From JBNJGB01 sp051747385 (lineage in GTDB: Bacteria > Myxococcota_A > UBA9042 > PHBI01 > JACKFB01), in the NCBI GenBank assembly GCA_051747385.1, contig JBNJGB010000004.1, forward strand, positions 1-64,000: a stretch of 64,000 bases of DNA, in the 5' to 3' direction. Below the pieces are notes generated by a model. It was given only the letters and a program-made list of their open reading frames with translations, had not been told where the DNA came from and did not search any database. A program made the position numbers and the translations under genes. Each line of letters opens with the position of its first letter. Positions within the stretch are counted from its first letter, which is position 1. Shown here piece after piece: positions 23,428 through 31,022 of the stretch.

Positions 23428-24813
23428 ATGATCCAGCAACAGACGCCCACGAGTCGCCGCCTCCTGGTGGTGGACGACGACCGGACCGTCGCGCGGGCCG
23501 TAGCCCGGCAGCTTCGGACGGGGCCGCTGGACTTCGACGTGGACGGCGCGGCGTCCGGCGAGGAGGCGGCGGAGCGCGTGCGTGCCGCCTGCGAGGAGGG
23601 GCGCCCCTATGCCGTCGCGTGGGTCGACATCGACCTCGGCGAGGGCTGGGACGGCTTCGAGACGACGCGCTGTCTTTGGGACGAGGATCCGGAGCTGGAG
23701 ATCGTCCTTTGTACAGGGCTCCCGGACGTGCACTGGCGGACCATCGTCGCGCGCCTGGGGGATCGGGTCGATCAGCTCGTGCTCCTGTGCAAGCCCTTCG
23801 AGCCCGTGGAGGTCCAGCAGCTCGCGGTGGGGCTGGTGGAGAAGCGGGAGCTCCGGCGCATGGCCCTCGGCCGGCTCATGGATCTCGAGCGCTGCGTCGC
23901 AGACCGCACCGCGGAGCTCCACGGGGTCGTGGAGTGCCTCCGCCAGGAGATGGCAGACCGGGAGCGGCTCGAGGTCGAGCGCCGGCACATGCAGAAGCTG
24001 GAGGCCGTGGGACAGCTCGCGTCCGGCATCGCCCACGAGATCAACACGCCCATCCAATTCGTCGGGGACAGTGTGCACTTCCTCCGCGGGGCCTACGAGG
24101 ACGTGCGCGCCCTGGCCCGCGGCTATCGGCGGATGATGGCCGAGGCCGGTCTCCTGGAGGCGCCCGCGCCCGCCGAGGAGGTCCGGGCCATGGAGGACGC
24201 GGCCGACCTGGAGTTCCTGGACGAGGAGAGCGGGCCGGCCTTCGAGCGCACCTTCGAGGGCATCCGGCGGGTCGCCGAGATCGTCCGCGCCATGAAGGAG
24301 TTCGCGCATCCCTCCTGTGACGAGAAGACGGCGGCCGACGTCAACCGCATCATCGACAACACGCTGACGGTGGCCCGCAACGAGTACAAGCACGTCGCGG
24401 ACCTCGACCTGGAGCTGGGGGATCTGCCGCTCGTGACGTGCCACCCGGGGGACATCGGGCAGGTGCTCCTGAACATCGTCGTCAACGCCGCCCACGCCAT
24501 CCGCGACGTGGTGGACGTCGGCGACCGCGGCCGTATCGCGGTCCGGAGCCGCCAGGAGGCGGATCACGTCGTCGTGACCATCGCGGACACGGGCCCCGGC
24601 ATCCCGGACTGCGACTGCGAGCGGATCTTCGAGCCCTTCTACACGACGAAGCCCGTCGGGCAGGGAACCGGCCAGGGGCTCGCCCTGGCGCACGCCATCG
24701 TCGTGGAGCGCCACGGCGGGAGCATCTGGTTCGACACGGAGCGCGGCGCGGGGACGGCGTTCCACGTCCGGCTCCCCATCGATCCGGCCCAGGTGCGGGA
24801 GGAGGCGGCATGA
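23428..24813 (+). CDS. Response-regulator/histidine-kinase hybrid (REC-HK)
   Basis: The 461-residue soluble protein starts with a receiver domain (LLVVDDDRTVARAVARQL, acceptor Asp in VAWVDIDLGEGWDG, Lys in LLCKPF), then a coiled coil (about 140-190) and a histidine kinase. The kinase has the H-box SGIAHEINTPIQFV (about residue 200), N-box NIVVNAAHAI, G1 DTGPGIPDCDC and G2 GTGQGLALAHAIV. There is no membrane segment, so the signal is cytoplasmic or comes through the N-terminal receiver. The H-box type (HEINTPIQ) is that of HisKA kinases with PAS or receiver inputs. First gene of a three-gene operon; its stop overlaps the next start (ATGA). Confidence 0.92.
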   Translation: MIQQQTPTSRRLLVVDDDRTVARAVARQLRTGPLDFDVDGAASGEEAAERVRAACEEGRPYAVAWVDIDLGEGWDGFETTRCLWDEDPELEIVLCTGLPDVHWRTIVARLGDRVDQLVLLCKPFEPVEVQQLAVGLVEKRELRRMALGRLMDLERCVADRTAELHGVVECLRQEMADRERLEVERRHMQKLEAVGQLASGIAHEINTPIQFVGDSVHFLRGAYEDVRALARGYRRMMAEAGLLEAPAPAEEVRAMEDAADLEFLDEESGPAFERTFEGIRRVAEIVRAMKEFAHPSCDEKTAADVNRIIDNTLTVARNEYKHVADLDLELGDLPLVTCHPGDIGQVLLNIVVNAAHAIRDVVDVGDRGRIAVRSRQEADHVVVTIADTGPGIPDCDCERIFEPFYTTKPVGQGTGQGLALAHAIVVERHGGSIWFDTERGAGTAFHVRLPIDPAQVREEAA

Positions 24814-26012
24814 CGCGACGGGTCCTCTTCGTCGACGACGAGCGGCACGTGCTCAACGGGCTGCGGGGGTTGCTGCGGAGGTATCGAGGCCAGTGGCGCA
24901 TGGACTTCGTCGACAGCGCCGAGCAGGCCCTCCTGCACATGACCACAGAGCCGGTGGACGTCCTGGTCACGGACGTGCGGATGCCCGGCATGGACGGGAC
25001 GGCGCTGCTCGAGACCGTGGAGGAGCGCCACCCGGACGTCGTGCGCATCGTCCTGTCGGGCCACGTCGACGAGCACGCCTCCCTGCGCGCCGTACCCGTG
25101 GCGCATCAGTATCTCGACAAGCCCTGCGAGCCCGAGCGGCTGGAGAACGTCGTGGAGCGGGCCTGTCGCCTGCAGGACCTCCTGCACGACCCGGGGCTGC
25201 GACAGCTCCTGGGCTCCACGGATGCGCTGCCGTCCTGCCCGCGGATCTACTCGGAGCTGGTGGCGGCCCTCCGGGACCCGGACGTGAGCCTCGACGAGCT
25301 GGGAGCCATCGTCGAGCAGGACGTGGCCATGACGGCCAAGATCTTCCAGATCGTCAACTCGGCCTTCTTCGGCACGGTCCGCCGCGTGTCGAGCGTGCGT
25401 CAGGCGGTGACCTTCCTGGGCACGCGGATGCTCCGGAACCTCGTCCTGTCGGTGGAGGTGTTCCGGGCCTTCGAGCCGGCGCCCGACGTGCCCGGCTTCT
25501 CCATCGGCTCCCTCCAGCGGCACGCCCTGCGGACCGGGCGCGTGGCGTCGCGGCTGGTCGCCCGGCGAGACGCCGACGACGCCTTCATGGCGGGGATGCT
25601 CCACGATGCGGGCTACCTGCTGCTGGCCTCCAGGCTGTCCGGTCGCCTCGCCGTGTGCCTGTCGGAGGCCGAGCGCTCCGGACGCCCCGCCTGGGAGGTG
25701 GAGCAGGACGTGCTGGGCTACACGCACGCGGAGGTGGGCGCCTATCTCCTGGGCCTCTGGGGCCTGCCACACCCGATCGTGGAGGCGGTGGCCCACCACC
25801 ACGTGCCGCGCCGGGTGGAGAGCACTGTCTTCGACCTGGTGGCGGCCGTCCACGTGGCGGATCGCCTGAGCCACGAGTGCTGCGCGGCCGAGGCCCCGGA
25901 CGCTTGCCAGCCGGAGCTGGATCACGGGTTGCTGGACGACCTCGGCGTCGCGGAGCGCCTGCCGGACTGGCGGGAGGAGGCCGGTCGGGTCCTGTGCGGC
26001 GGGGTGGCGTGA
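24810..26012 (+). CDS. REC-HDOD response regulator
   Basis: The 400-residue protein has an N-terminal receiver domain (VLFVDDERHVLNGLRGLLRR, acceptor Asp in VLVTDVRMPGMDG, Lys in YLDKPCEPE). Residues about 145-340 are an HDOD domain, with the typical LGAIVEQDVAMTAKIFQIVN and FFGTVRRVSSVRQAVTFLG helices and HDAGYLLLASRL. HDOD proteins are non-hydrolytic HD-fold scaffolds that act in c-di-GMP-linked and other signalling. The ATG overlaps the kinase stop by 4 bases. It is a likely phosphoryl acceptor of the upstream kinase. Confidence 0.9.
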   Translation: MTRRVLFVDDERHVLNGLRGLLRRYRGQWRMDFVDSAEQALLHMTTEPVDVLVTDVRMPGMDGTALLETVEERHPDVVRIVLSGHVDEHASLRAVPVAHQYLDKPCEPERLENVVERACRLQDLLHDPGLRQLLGSTDALPSCPRIYSELVAALRDPDVSLDELGAIVEQDVAMTAKIFQIVNSAFFGTVRRVSSVRQAVTFLGTRMLRNLVLSVEVFRAFEPAPDVPGFSIGSLQRHALRTGRVASRLVARRDADDAFMAGMLHDAGYLLLASRLSGRLAVCLSEAERSGRPAWEVEQDVLGYTHAEVGAYLLGLWGLPHPIVEAVAHHHVPRRVESTVFDLVAAVHVADRLSHECCAAEAPDACQPELDHGLLDDLGVAERLPDWREEAGRVLCGGVA

Positions 26013-27253
26013 TGCGGTGGCCAAGGGTCGAGGACAAGCCGCGGATCCTCTGCGTCGACGACGAGCCCCACGTGCTGTCCGGCCTCCGCCTCCACCTCCG
26101 GCGCCGCGCCGAGATCCACCTCGCCGAGCGGGGCGAGGAGGCCTTGCGGAAGCTGGAGGCCCACGGGCCGTTCGCGGTGGTCATGTCCGACATGCGGATG
26201 CCCGGCATGGACGGCCTGGAGCTGTTGAGCCGGGTGCGGAACGTCGCGCCGGACACCGTGCGCGTGCTGCTCACGGGCCACGCCGACCTGAACACGGCCA
26301 TCGCCCTGGTGAACGAGGCCGGCATCTTCCGGTTCCTCACCAAGCCCTGTCCGCCTCCCCAGCTGGTGGCGGCCGTCCGCGCCGCGGCCGAGCAGTATCG
26401 CCTGATCCGGGCGGAGAAGGTCCTCCTCGAGCAGACCCTGCGCGGCTCCGTCAAGGCCCTGAGCCACGTGATGGCCCTCACGCAGCCGGAGGCCTTCGGC
26501 CGCTCGGAGCGCATGGCCGAGCAGGTGCGGAGGCTCGCGGAGCACGTGGGCCGTTCGGACGCCTGGGAGGCCGAGGTGGCCGCGCTCCTCGGCGAGCTGG
26601 GGACCGTGACGGCGCCCCCCGAGACCGTGCGGAAGCTGCACGCGGGCCGCCCCCTGTCCCGCGAGGAGGAGAAGATCGTCGCGCGCATCCCGGAGGTGGC
26701 CGATCAGCTCCTCGGCCCGGTTCCGCGCCTGGAGGGCGTGCGCCAGATCATCGCCAACGTGGGCAAGCACTTCGACGGGTCCGGGCGGCCGGCCAATCAC
26801 CTGCGGGAGCGGACGATCCCGTGGGGCGCGCGCGCCATCCGCATCGTGCGCGACTTCGACGTGCTGGAGGCCGGCGGGTCGCCGCCCGAGGTCGCCCTGG
26901 AGTTCATGCGCGGGCGCCGCGGCGTCTACGACCCCGACCTCCTGGCGGCCTTCGTCGAGATGCGCGGCGGCGGCGAGCAGGCCATGAAGGTCGAGGAGGT
27001 GCCGCTGCACGCGGTCCGCGAGGGCATGACCTTCGCCGCGGACGTGCTCACGGCCAACGGGACCCTGCTGGTGGCCCGGGGGCACGCCGTGACCTGCGGG
27101 ATCATCGAGCGGGTCCGCAACCTCGCGAACGATCTCCGCGACATGCCGGTGAAGGTGATCCTCCAGCGGCCCGAGAACGAGGCCGAGGCCGAGGCGGGCG
27201 AGGTGGACCCGGCGCCCGCCGGCGGGGACGGGAGCGAGGCCGAGGCGGCCTGA
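26012..27253 (+). CDS. REC protein with degenerate HD-GYP-like domain
   Basis: The 413-residue protein has a complete receiver domain (ILCVDDEPHVLSGLRLHLRR, Asp in VVMSDMRMPGMDG, Lys in FLTKPCPPPQ), a short helical linker and a region (about 150-300) that aligns with HD-GYP domains but lacks their metal ligands. The HD position reads AALLGELGTV and the GYP region reads NVGKHFDGSGRPANHLRERT, where the His-His pair is missing and Gly-Tyr-Pro is Gly-Arg-Pro. The final 100 residues form a small domain (LLVARGHAVTCGII) like those after HD-GYP, then an acidic tail. It probably binds or scaffolds rather than hydrolyses c-di-GMP. It starts one base from the previous stop (TGATG). Confidence 0.85.
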   Translation: MRWPRVEDKPRILCVDDEPHVLSGLRLHLRRRAEIHLAERGEEALRKLEAHGPFAVVMSDMRMPGMDGLELLSRVRNVAPDTVRVLLTGHADLNTAIALVNEAGIFRFLTKPCPPPQLVAAVRAAAEQYRLIRAEKVLLEQTLRGSVKALSHVMALTQPEAFGRSERMAEQVRRLAEHVGRSDAWEAEVAALLGELGTVTAPPETVRKLHAGRPLSREEEKIVARIPEVADQLLGPVPRLEGVRQIIANVGKHFDGSGRPANHLRERTIPWGARAIRIVRDFDVLEAGGSPPEVALEFMRGRRGVYDPDLLAAFVEMRGGGEQAMKVEEVPLHAVREGMTFAADVLTANGTLLVARGHAVTCGIIERVRNLANDLRDMPVKVILQRPENEAEAEAGEVDPAPAGGDGSEAEAA

Positions 27254-27281
27254 GCCGAGCCGAAGCCCCGCCGGTAGCGCG

Positions 27282-28064
27282 TCACTGGCAGATCCCGCGC
27301 GGATCGCGGAAGTACGTGTGGAAGGTCCAGTGCTCGAACTCCATCCCGGGGTGCCCCTCCTCCAGGTGCTCCCAAGGCGGGGACGGCTGCTCGGCGAGGC
27401 TCTCCAGCTCGAAGCCGATCAGCTCGCCCTCCGGCGAGTACAGCAGGACCAGGGGCTCCGGCTCGCCCTGGGACCCCATCCTCAGCGCGTGGACGCCCAT
27501 GTTCGGCACGCACTCCCCCTCGGGCATCCAGCCGGCGTCCTCCGCGGCGCCCATCCGATGGGGCATCGCGTTGAACTGTCCGTGGGTCGTCATGAGGCGA
27601 TGGCCCACCGAGCCGTCCGCCGGCGGGGCCACCTCCCCTTCGCAGACCCCGGTCGGATCCCGGAAGTAGGCGTGGAACGTCCAGTGTTCGAACTCCATGC
27701 CCTCGTGGCCCTCTTCCAGGTGCTCCCAGGGCGGGGCGGGTTGCTCGGCCAGGCTCTCGAGCTCGACGCCGAGAAGGCGGCCCTCCAGGTCATAGAGGAG
27801 CACCAGCGGGCCGGGTTCGCCTTGCTCGTTCATGTTCAGGGCGTGGACGCCCATGCCGGGGACGCACTCCTCCGTGGACGTCCAGCCCGCAGCCTCGGCC
27901 GCCTCCTGGGTCAGGGGGACGGTGTCGAACTCCCCCTGGGTCACGAGGACCTGGCTGCCCAGGCTCTCGTCCGTCGTCTCCCCGCCGTCACCGTTGTCGT
28001 CGCAGCCCATCGCCAGGGCCGACGCCGCCAGGGCCGCGGCCCAGATGTGCCCTCGCAGTTGCAT
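27282..28064 (-). CDS. Lipoprotein with two copies of an uncharacterised domain
   Basis: The 260-residue protein has a lipobox (ALAASALAMGC, Cys near residue 20) and then two clearly homologous domains of about 110 residues. Each has QVLVTQGEFDTVPLTQEAAE-like or HRLMTTHGQFNAMPHRMGAA-like openings, AGW, ECVPxMGVHAL, GEPxPLVLLYxxEG, ESLAEQPxPPWEHLEEGH and EGMEFEHWTFHAYFRDP followed by a Cys. The strong identity between the halves shows an internal tandem duplication. No known family was recognised; the His/Trp/Glu-rich segment may bind metal or a ligand. It is convergent with the signalling operon (28 bases between stops). Confidence 0.75.
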   Translation of the reverse strand: MQLRGHIWAAALAASALAMGCDDNGDGGETTDESLGSQVLVTQGEFDTVPLTQEAAEAAGWTSTEECVPGMGVHALNMNEQGEPGPLVLLYDLEGRLLGVELESLAEQPAPPWEHLEEGHEGMEFEHWTFHAYFRDPTGVCEGEVAPPADGSVGHRLMTTHGQFNAMPHRMGAAEDAGWMPEGECVPNMGVHALRMGSQGEPEPLVLLYSPEGELIGFELESLAEQPSPPWEHLEEGHPGMEFEHWTFHTYFRDPRGICQ

Positions 28065-28267
28065 GACTCCACCTCCGCTGCGCCGGGCGCGAACTCTGTG
28101 TGAGATCGCCCGGCTGCGAACCGTGTTGTGTGAATACGCACGATGTTGAGGCCGCGTCGCGGGTTCGTCAACTTGGGAGCAGGGTGTGCGGCGGCCGACG
28201 CGGGCAGGTTTCCGGTGCCCGCGCGATCCGCGGCTGCTATGGTCTCGCCGCGACACGCGGAGGCGCC

Positions 28268-29587
28268 ATGACGAGCGAGGAGATGATCCGCCTGTGCCGG
28301 GCCCACACGATCTACTCGTGGAGCCGGCAGGGCGCCGTGGACCCGTTGCCCATCGCCGGGGCCGAGGGCGTGTGGTTCTGGACCCCCGAGGGCGAGCGCT
28401 ATCTGGACTTCAACAGCCAGATCATGAGCGTGAACGCCGGGCACGCGCACCCGCGAATCGTCGCCGCCATCCGGGAGCAGGTCGAGACCCTGGCCTACGC
28501 CTATCCGGGCTCGGCGACGGAGGTCCGCGCCCGCCTCGGCGAGCTCCTCTCCGAGGTGCTCCCGGGGGACCTGGACCGCTTCTTCTTCACGCTGGGTGGG
28601 GCGGAGGCCAACGAGAACGCCATCAAGGCGGCCCGGGCGGTGACCGGCCGTCACAAGATCCTCGCCCGCTACCGCAGCTATCACGGCGCCACCCACGGGG
28701 CGATGACGCTGACGGGCGAGCCGCGTCGCTGGACCATCGAGCCCGGGATCCCGGGCGTCGTCCACGTCCTGGACCCGGAGCCCTGGAGCTACTCGTTCGG
28801 CGCCACCGAGGAGGAGCGTGCGGTGAACAACCTCCGCTACCTGGAAGAGGTCATCCAGGCGGAGGGGCCGCACCACATCGCCGCCATGTTCGTGGAGAGC
28901 ATCACCGGTACGAACGGCGTGCTGCTGCCGCCGAAGGGCTACCTCCGCGGCCTGAAGGATCTCCTGGACCGCCACGGCATCCTGCTGGTCTGCGACGAGG
29001 TCATGGCCGGCTTCGGCCGGAGCGGCCGCTGGTTCGGCTTCGAGCACGGCGACATCGTCCCGGACATCGTCACCATGGCGAAGGGCCTCACCAGCTCGTA
29101 CGCGCCGCTCGGCTGCATGGCCCTGAGCGACCGCGTGGCCTCGCACTTCGAGGACGAGGTGTTCTGGGGCGGGCTCACCTACACCGCGCATCCCATCGGC
29201 CTGGCCGCCGCCGCCGCCAACATCGAGGTGCTCCGGGACGAGGGGCTGGTCGACCAGGCCGCCCGCCTGGAGCCCGTGATGCGCGAGGAGATGGACAGCC
29301 TGCGGGAGCGTCACCCGTCGGTCGCCGGCGGCCGCTGCGTCGGCCTGTTCGGCATGGTGGACCTGCGCCGGAACGAGGCCGGGGAGCCGGTGGCGCCGTT
29401 CAACGGCTCCAGCCCGGTGATGGAGCGCTTCAAGGAGCGCCTCCTGGAGGAGCGCCTGTTCAGCTACGTCCGCTGGTCCAGCTTCATGACGAACCCGCCT
29501 CTGTGCATCTCCGAGGGGGATCTGCGCGAGGGTTTCGCGCGCATCGACCGGGCCCTGGACGTCGTGGACGAGGCGTTCGAGGGCTGA
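28268..29587 (+). CDS. Class III PLP-dependent aminotransferase
   Basis: The 439-residue protein matches the omega-transaminase group along its length: GERYLDFNSQIMSVNAGHAH, FFTLGGAEANENAIKAARAV, RYRSYHGATHGAMTLTGEP, LLVCDEVMAGFGRSGRW (PLP-binding Asp) and MAKGLTSSYAPLG with the Schiff-base Lys near residue 280. The wording (RSYHGATHGAMTLTGEPRRW) is close to the taurine/2-oxoglutarate and beta-alanine type aminotransferases; exact substrate is not shown by sequence. It stands alone, with R2 copy B beginning 5 bases after its stop. Confidence 0.9.
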   Translation: MTSEEMIRLCRAHTIYSWSRQGAVDPLPIAGAEGVWFWTPEGERYLDFNSQIMSVNAGHAHPRIVAAIREQVETLAYAYPGSATEVRARLGELLSEVLPGDLDRFFFTLGGAEANENAIKAARAVTGRHKILARYRSYHGATHGAMTLTGEPRRWTIEPGIPGVVHVLDPEPWSYSFGATEEERAVNNLRYLEEVIQAEGPHHIAAMFVESITGTNGVLLPPKGYLRGLKDLLDRHGILLVCDEVMAGFGRSGRWFGFEHGDIVPDIVTMAKGLTSSYAPLGCMALSDRVASHFEDEVFWGGLTYTAHPIGLAAAAANIEVLRDEGLVDQAARLEPVMREEMDSLRERHPSVAGGRCVGLFGMVDLRRNEAGEPVAPFNGSSPVMERFKERLLEERLFSYVRWSSFMTNPPLCISEGDLREGFARIDRALDVVDEAFEG

Positions 29588-29591
29588 GGGT

Positions 29592-29756
29592 TGACTCCTG
29601 TGACGAAACTCCGGTCCGGCCCAGGCCGACGATCCGACGGCGCTGTGGCGTGCCGCGACTCCTTGAATTGGCGCTGCCAGTCCTGCGTCGTTGCGTCCCA
29701 CCACAGCTTGCGCCTCCCCGCCCTGGACTCGAACCTCCATTCCGTCCCAGGAGTCA
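29592..29756 (-). repeat. R2 inverted-repeat element, copy B (165 bp, reverse orientation)
   Basis: Relative to copy A it is inverted: TGACTCCTG (29592-29600) and CAGGAGTCA (29748-29756) are its ends. Against copy A it shares nearly the whole interior, with a 5-base insertion (GGACC-like) and scattered substitutions. Where copy A has GGAAG at one end and CTTC at the other, copy B has GGACG and CGTC, so the base pair changed on both sides. Confidence 0.92.
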
Positions 29757-30169
29757 GGGTTCGTACACGCCGGGGAGGACCTCCCAGGGGACGAGGCGCT
29801 CGAACTCGTCCCAGGGCTCCCCGTCGTTCCGCCGGCACTTCTCGCCGTCCCGCCCGACGCGGTACCCAGGCCGTCGCGGCGACCAGGGCCATGCCCGGCA
29901 CGTAGACGCGGAAGCCGTTGTCCCTGTAGAGGTTCCGCCAGCCGGGCTCGGTGGGCGGCCCGTGGCCCGTCTGGCCCGGCACCGGCCTCGTGAGCACAAG
30001 CTGCACCCCGGTGTGAACCCCGGCGACCGTCCAGGCCCAGGCGGAGCCCCGGAAGGGTGGCCTCCACATGGGATCCCGGTGAGCGCTCCGGACCCCCTCC
30101 CGCTTCGAAGAGGTCGCCCCGGGCGGCGAAGGAGCCGCCGAGGTCGACGTGGACGTACGCCACCGTCAC
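29754..30169 (-). pseudogene. Frameshifted remnant of an unknown gene ending in R2
   Basis: On the minus strand three pieces in different frames look coding in order. They are MTVAYVHVDLGGSFAARGDL from 30169, then AWAWTVAGVHTGVQLVLTR followed by GWRNLYRDNGFRVYVPGMAL, and finally GYRVGRDGEKCRRNDGEPWD leading to a Trp/Glu-rich end. The last frame stops at the TGA of R2 copy B (29754-29756). The GFRV wording is faintly like formylglycine-generating-enzyme domains, but the match is too short to name it. Changes of frame between pieces argue for decay; sequencing errors cannot be excluded. Confidence 0.4.
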
Positions 30170-30358
30170 GGCTGCCGGCGGAGCAGGCAGAATGGTGAGC
30201 AGGGGCAGGGCCTTGCGCGCTTCTCACGGGTGACCCTCGTAGTGCCCGGAGCGGGGGTCGTGCATGGCTCCCCCGGGCCGGCGCCGTCATCCCCCCGGCT
30301 CGCCGGGGGCCTCGAGGATGCGGTGGACCGCCCTCCCCGGCGGTCGCTGGATACGCGC

Positions 30359-30832
30359 CTACCCGTCGCAGCCCGGATCGCCGACGCTCACGCGGGCGCC
30401 CGAGGCGATCCAGGACTCGACCAGGTCCATCTCCGCCTCGGTCAGGAACGGGCCGCCGATCGGCATGCGTCCGCCGAAGGGCGGAGTCGACGAGAGCTTG
30501 CCGAGGATGGTGCCATCCCCGGGCTGGCACGGGACAACCGCCGGTCCGTGGTCGCCGCCCTCCTCCAGGGCTTCCACGGAGGCCACCGAGAGCCCGGACG
30601 CCGTGTTGTCGCCGTGGCAAAGCGCTGCCCCGCATCCCTTGTCCGCGAGCAGCGGCTGGATGTCGTCCTCCCACGTGGGAGCGGGCGGCCGGGTGTCGCC
30701 GCCGGGGTCGCCCGGCACGTCCCCGGGCGCGGCGTCCACGTCCAGGGGCATGAACACGGAGTCCCCGGTCTTCGTGCAACCCGCGAGGGCGACCGGCCCG
30801 AGGAGGATCGCGGCGGCGAGGCGGTGGGTCAT
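30359..30832 (-). CDS. Cytochrome-c-like lipoprotein (planctomycete-cytochrome-C-type domain)
   Basis: The 157-residue protein has a lipobox (LLGPVALAGC) and an acidic linker, followed by one small domain. The domain reads IQPLLADKGCGAALCHGDN, SGLSVASVEALEEGGDHGPA, RMPIGGPFLTEAEMDLVESW and ends IASGARV. This matches the PSCyt1-like cytochrome c layout, with RMP giving a possible Met ligand. The haem-binding motif is C-x4-C-H rather than the common C-x2-C-H; this spacing is frequent in secreted Myxococcota proteins. It probably is a membrane-tethered electron carrier, or a domain that has lost haem. Isolated gene, transcribed leftward. Confidence 0.72.
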   Translation of the reverse strand: MTHRLAAAILLGPVALAGCTKTGDSVFMPLDVDAAPGDVPGDPGGDTRPPAPTWEDDIQPLLADKGCGAALCHGDNTASGLSVASVEALEEGGDHGPAVVPCQPGDGTILGKLSSTPPFGGRMPIGGPFLTEAEMDLVESWIASGARVSVGDPGCDG

Positions 30833-30966
30833 GGGACGAACCTATCGAAGCCCTGGCGCGTGGGCAACGCGGCTCGGAGCGGTTCGGTCCGGCGAACCTC
30901 ACCGTGACGCGGGACAGCGGAGAGCGGCTCCACCGGGTGGGCGCCAGACGGGTTCCGTGCACGTCC

Positions 30967-30996
30967 TTGACCACGCGCGAGACGCCCCAATAGGGT
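30967..30996 (+). promoter_or_regulatory. Candidate sigma-70-type promoter for deiminase gene
   Basis: TTGACC (30967-30972) and TAGGGT (30991-30996) are separated by 18 bases and lie 27 bases before the ATG at 31023. The match to the consensus is good at -35 and moderate at -10. Confidence 0.4.
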
Positions 30997-31022
30997 GCCG
31001 TGGTTCGGAAAGGGAGGAGTCG

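Larger units (their letters stand above)
29588..30358. other. 771-bp stretch with R2 copy B and decayed coding remains
   Basis: The stretch holds R2 copy B (29592-29756), a leftward coding remnant (29754-30169) and about 190 bases (30170-30358) with no recognised feature. Confidence 0.75.
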
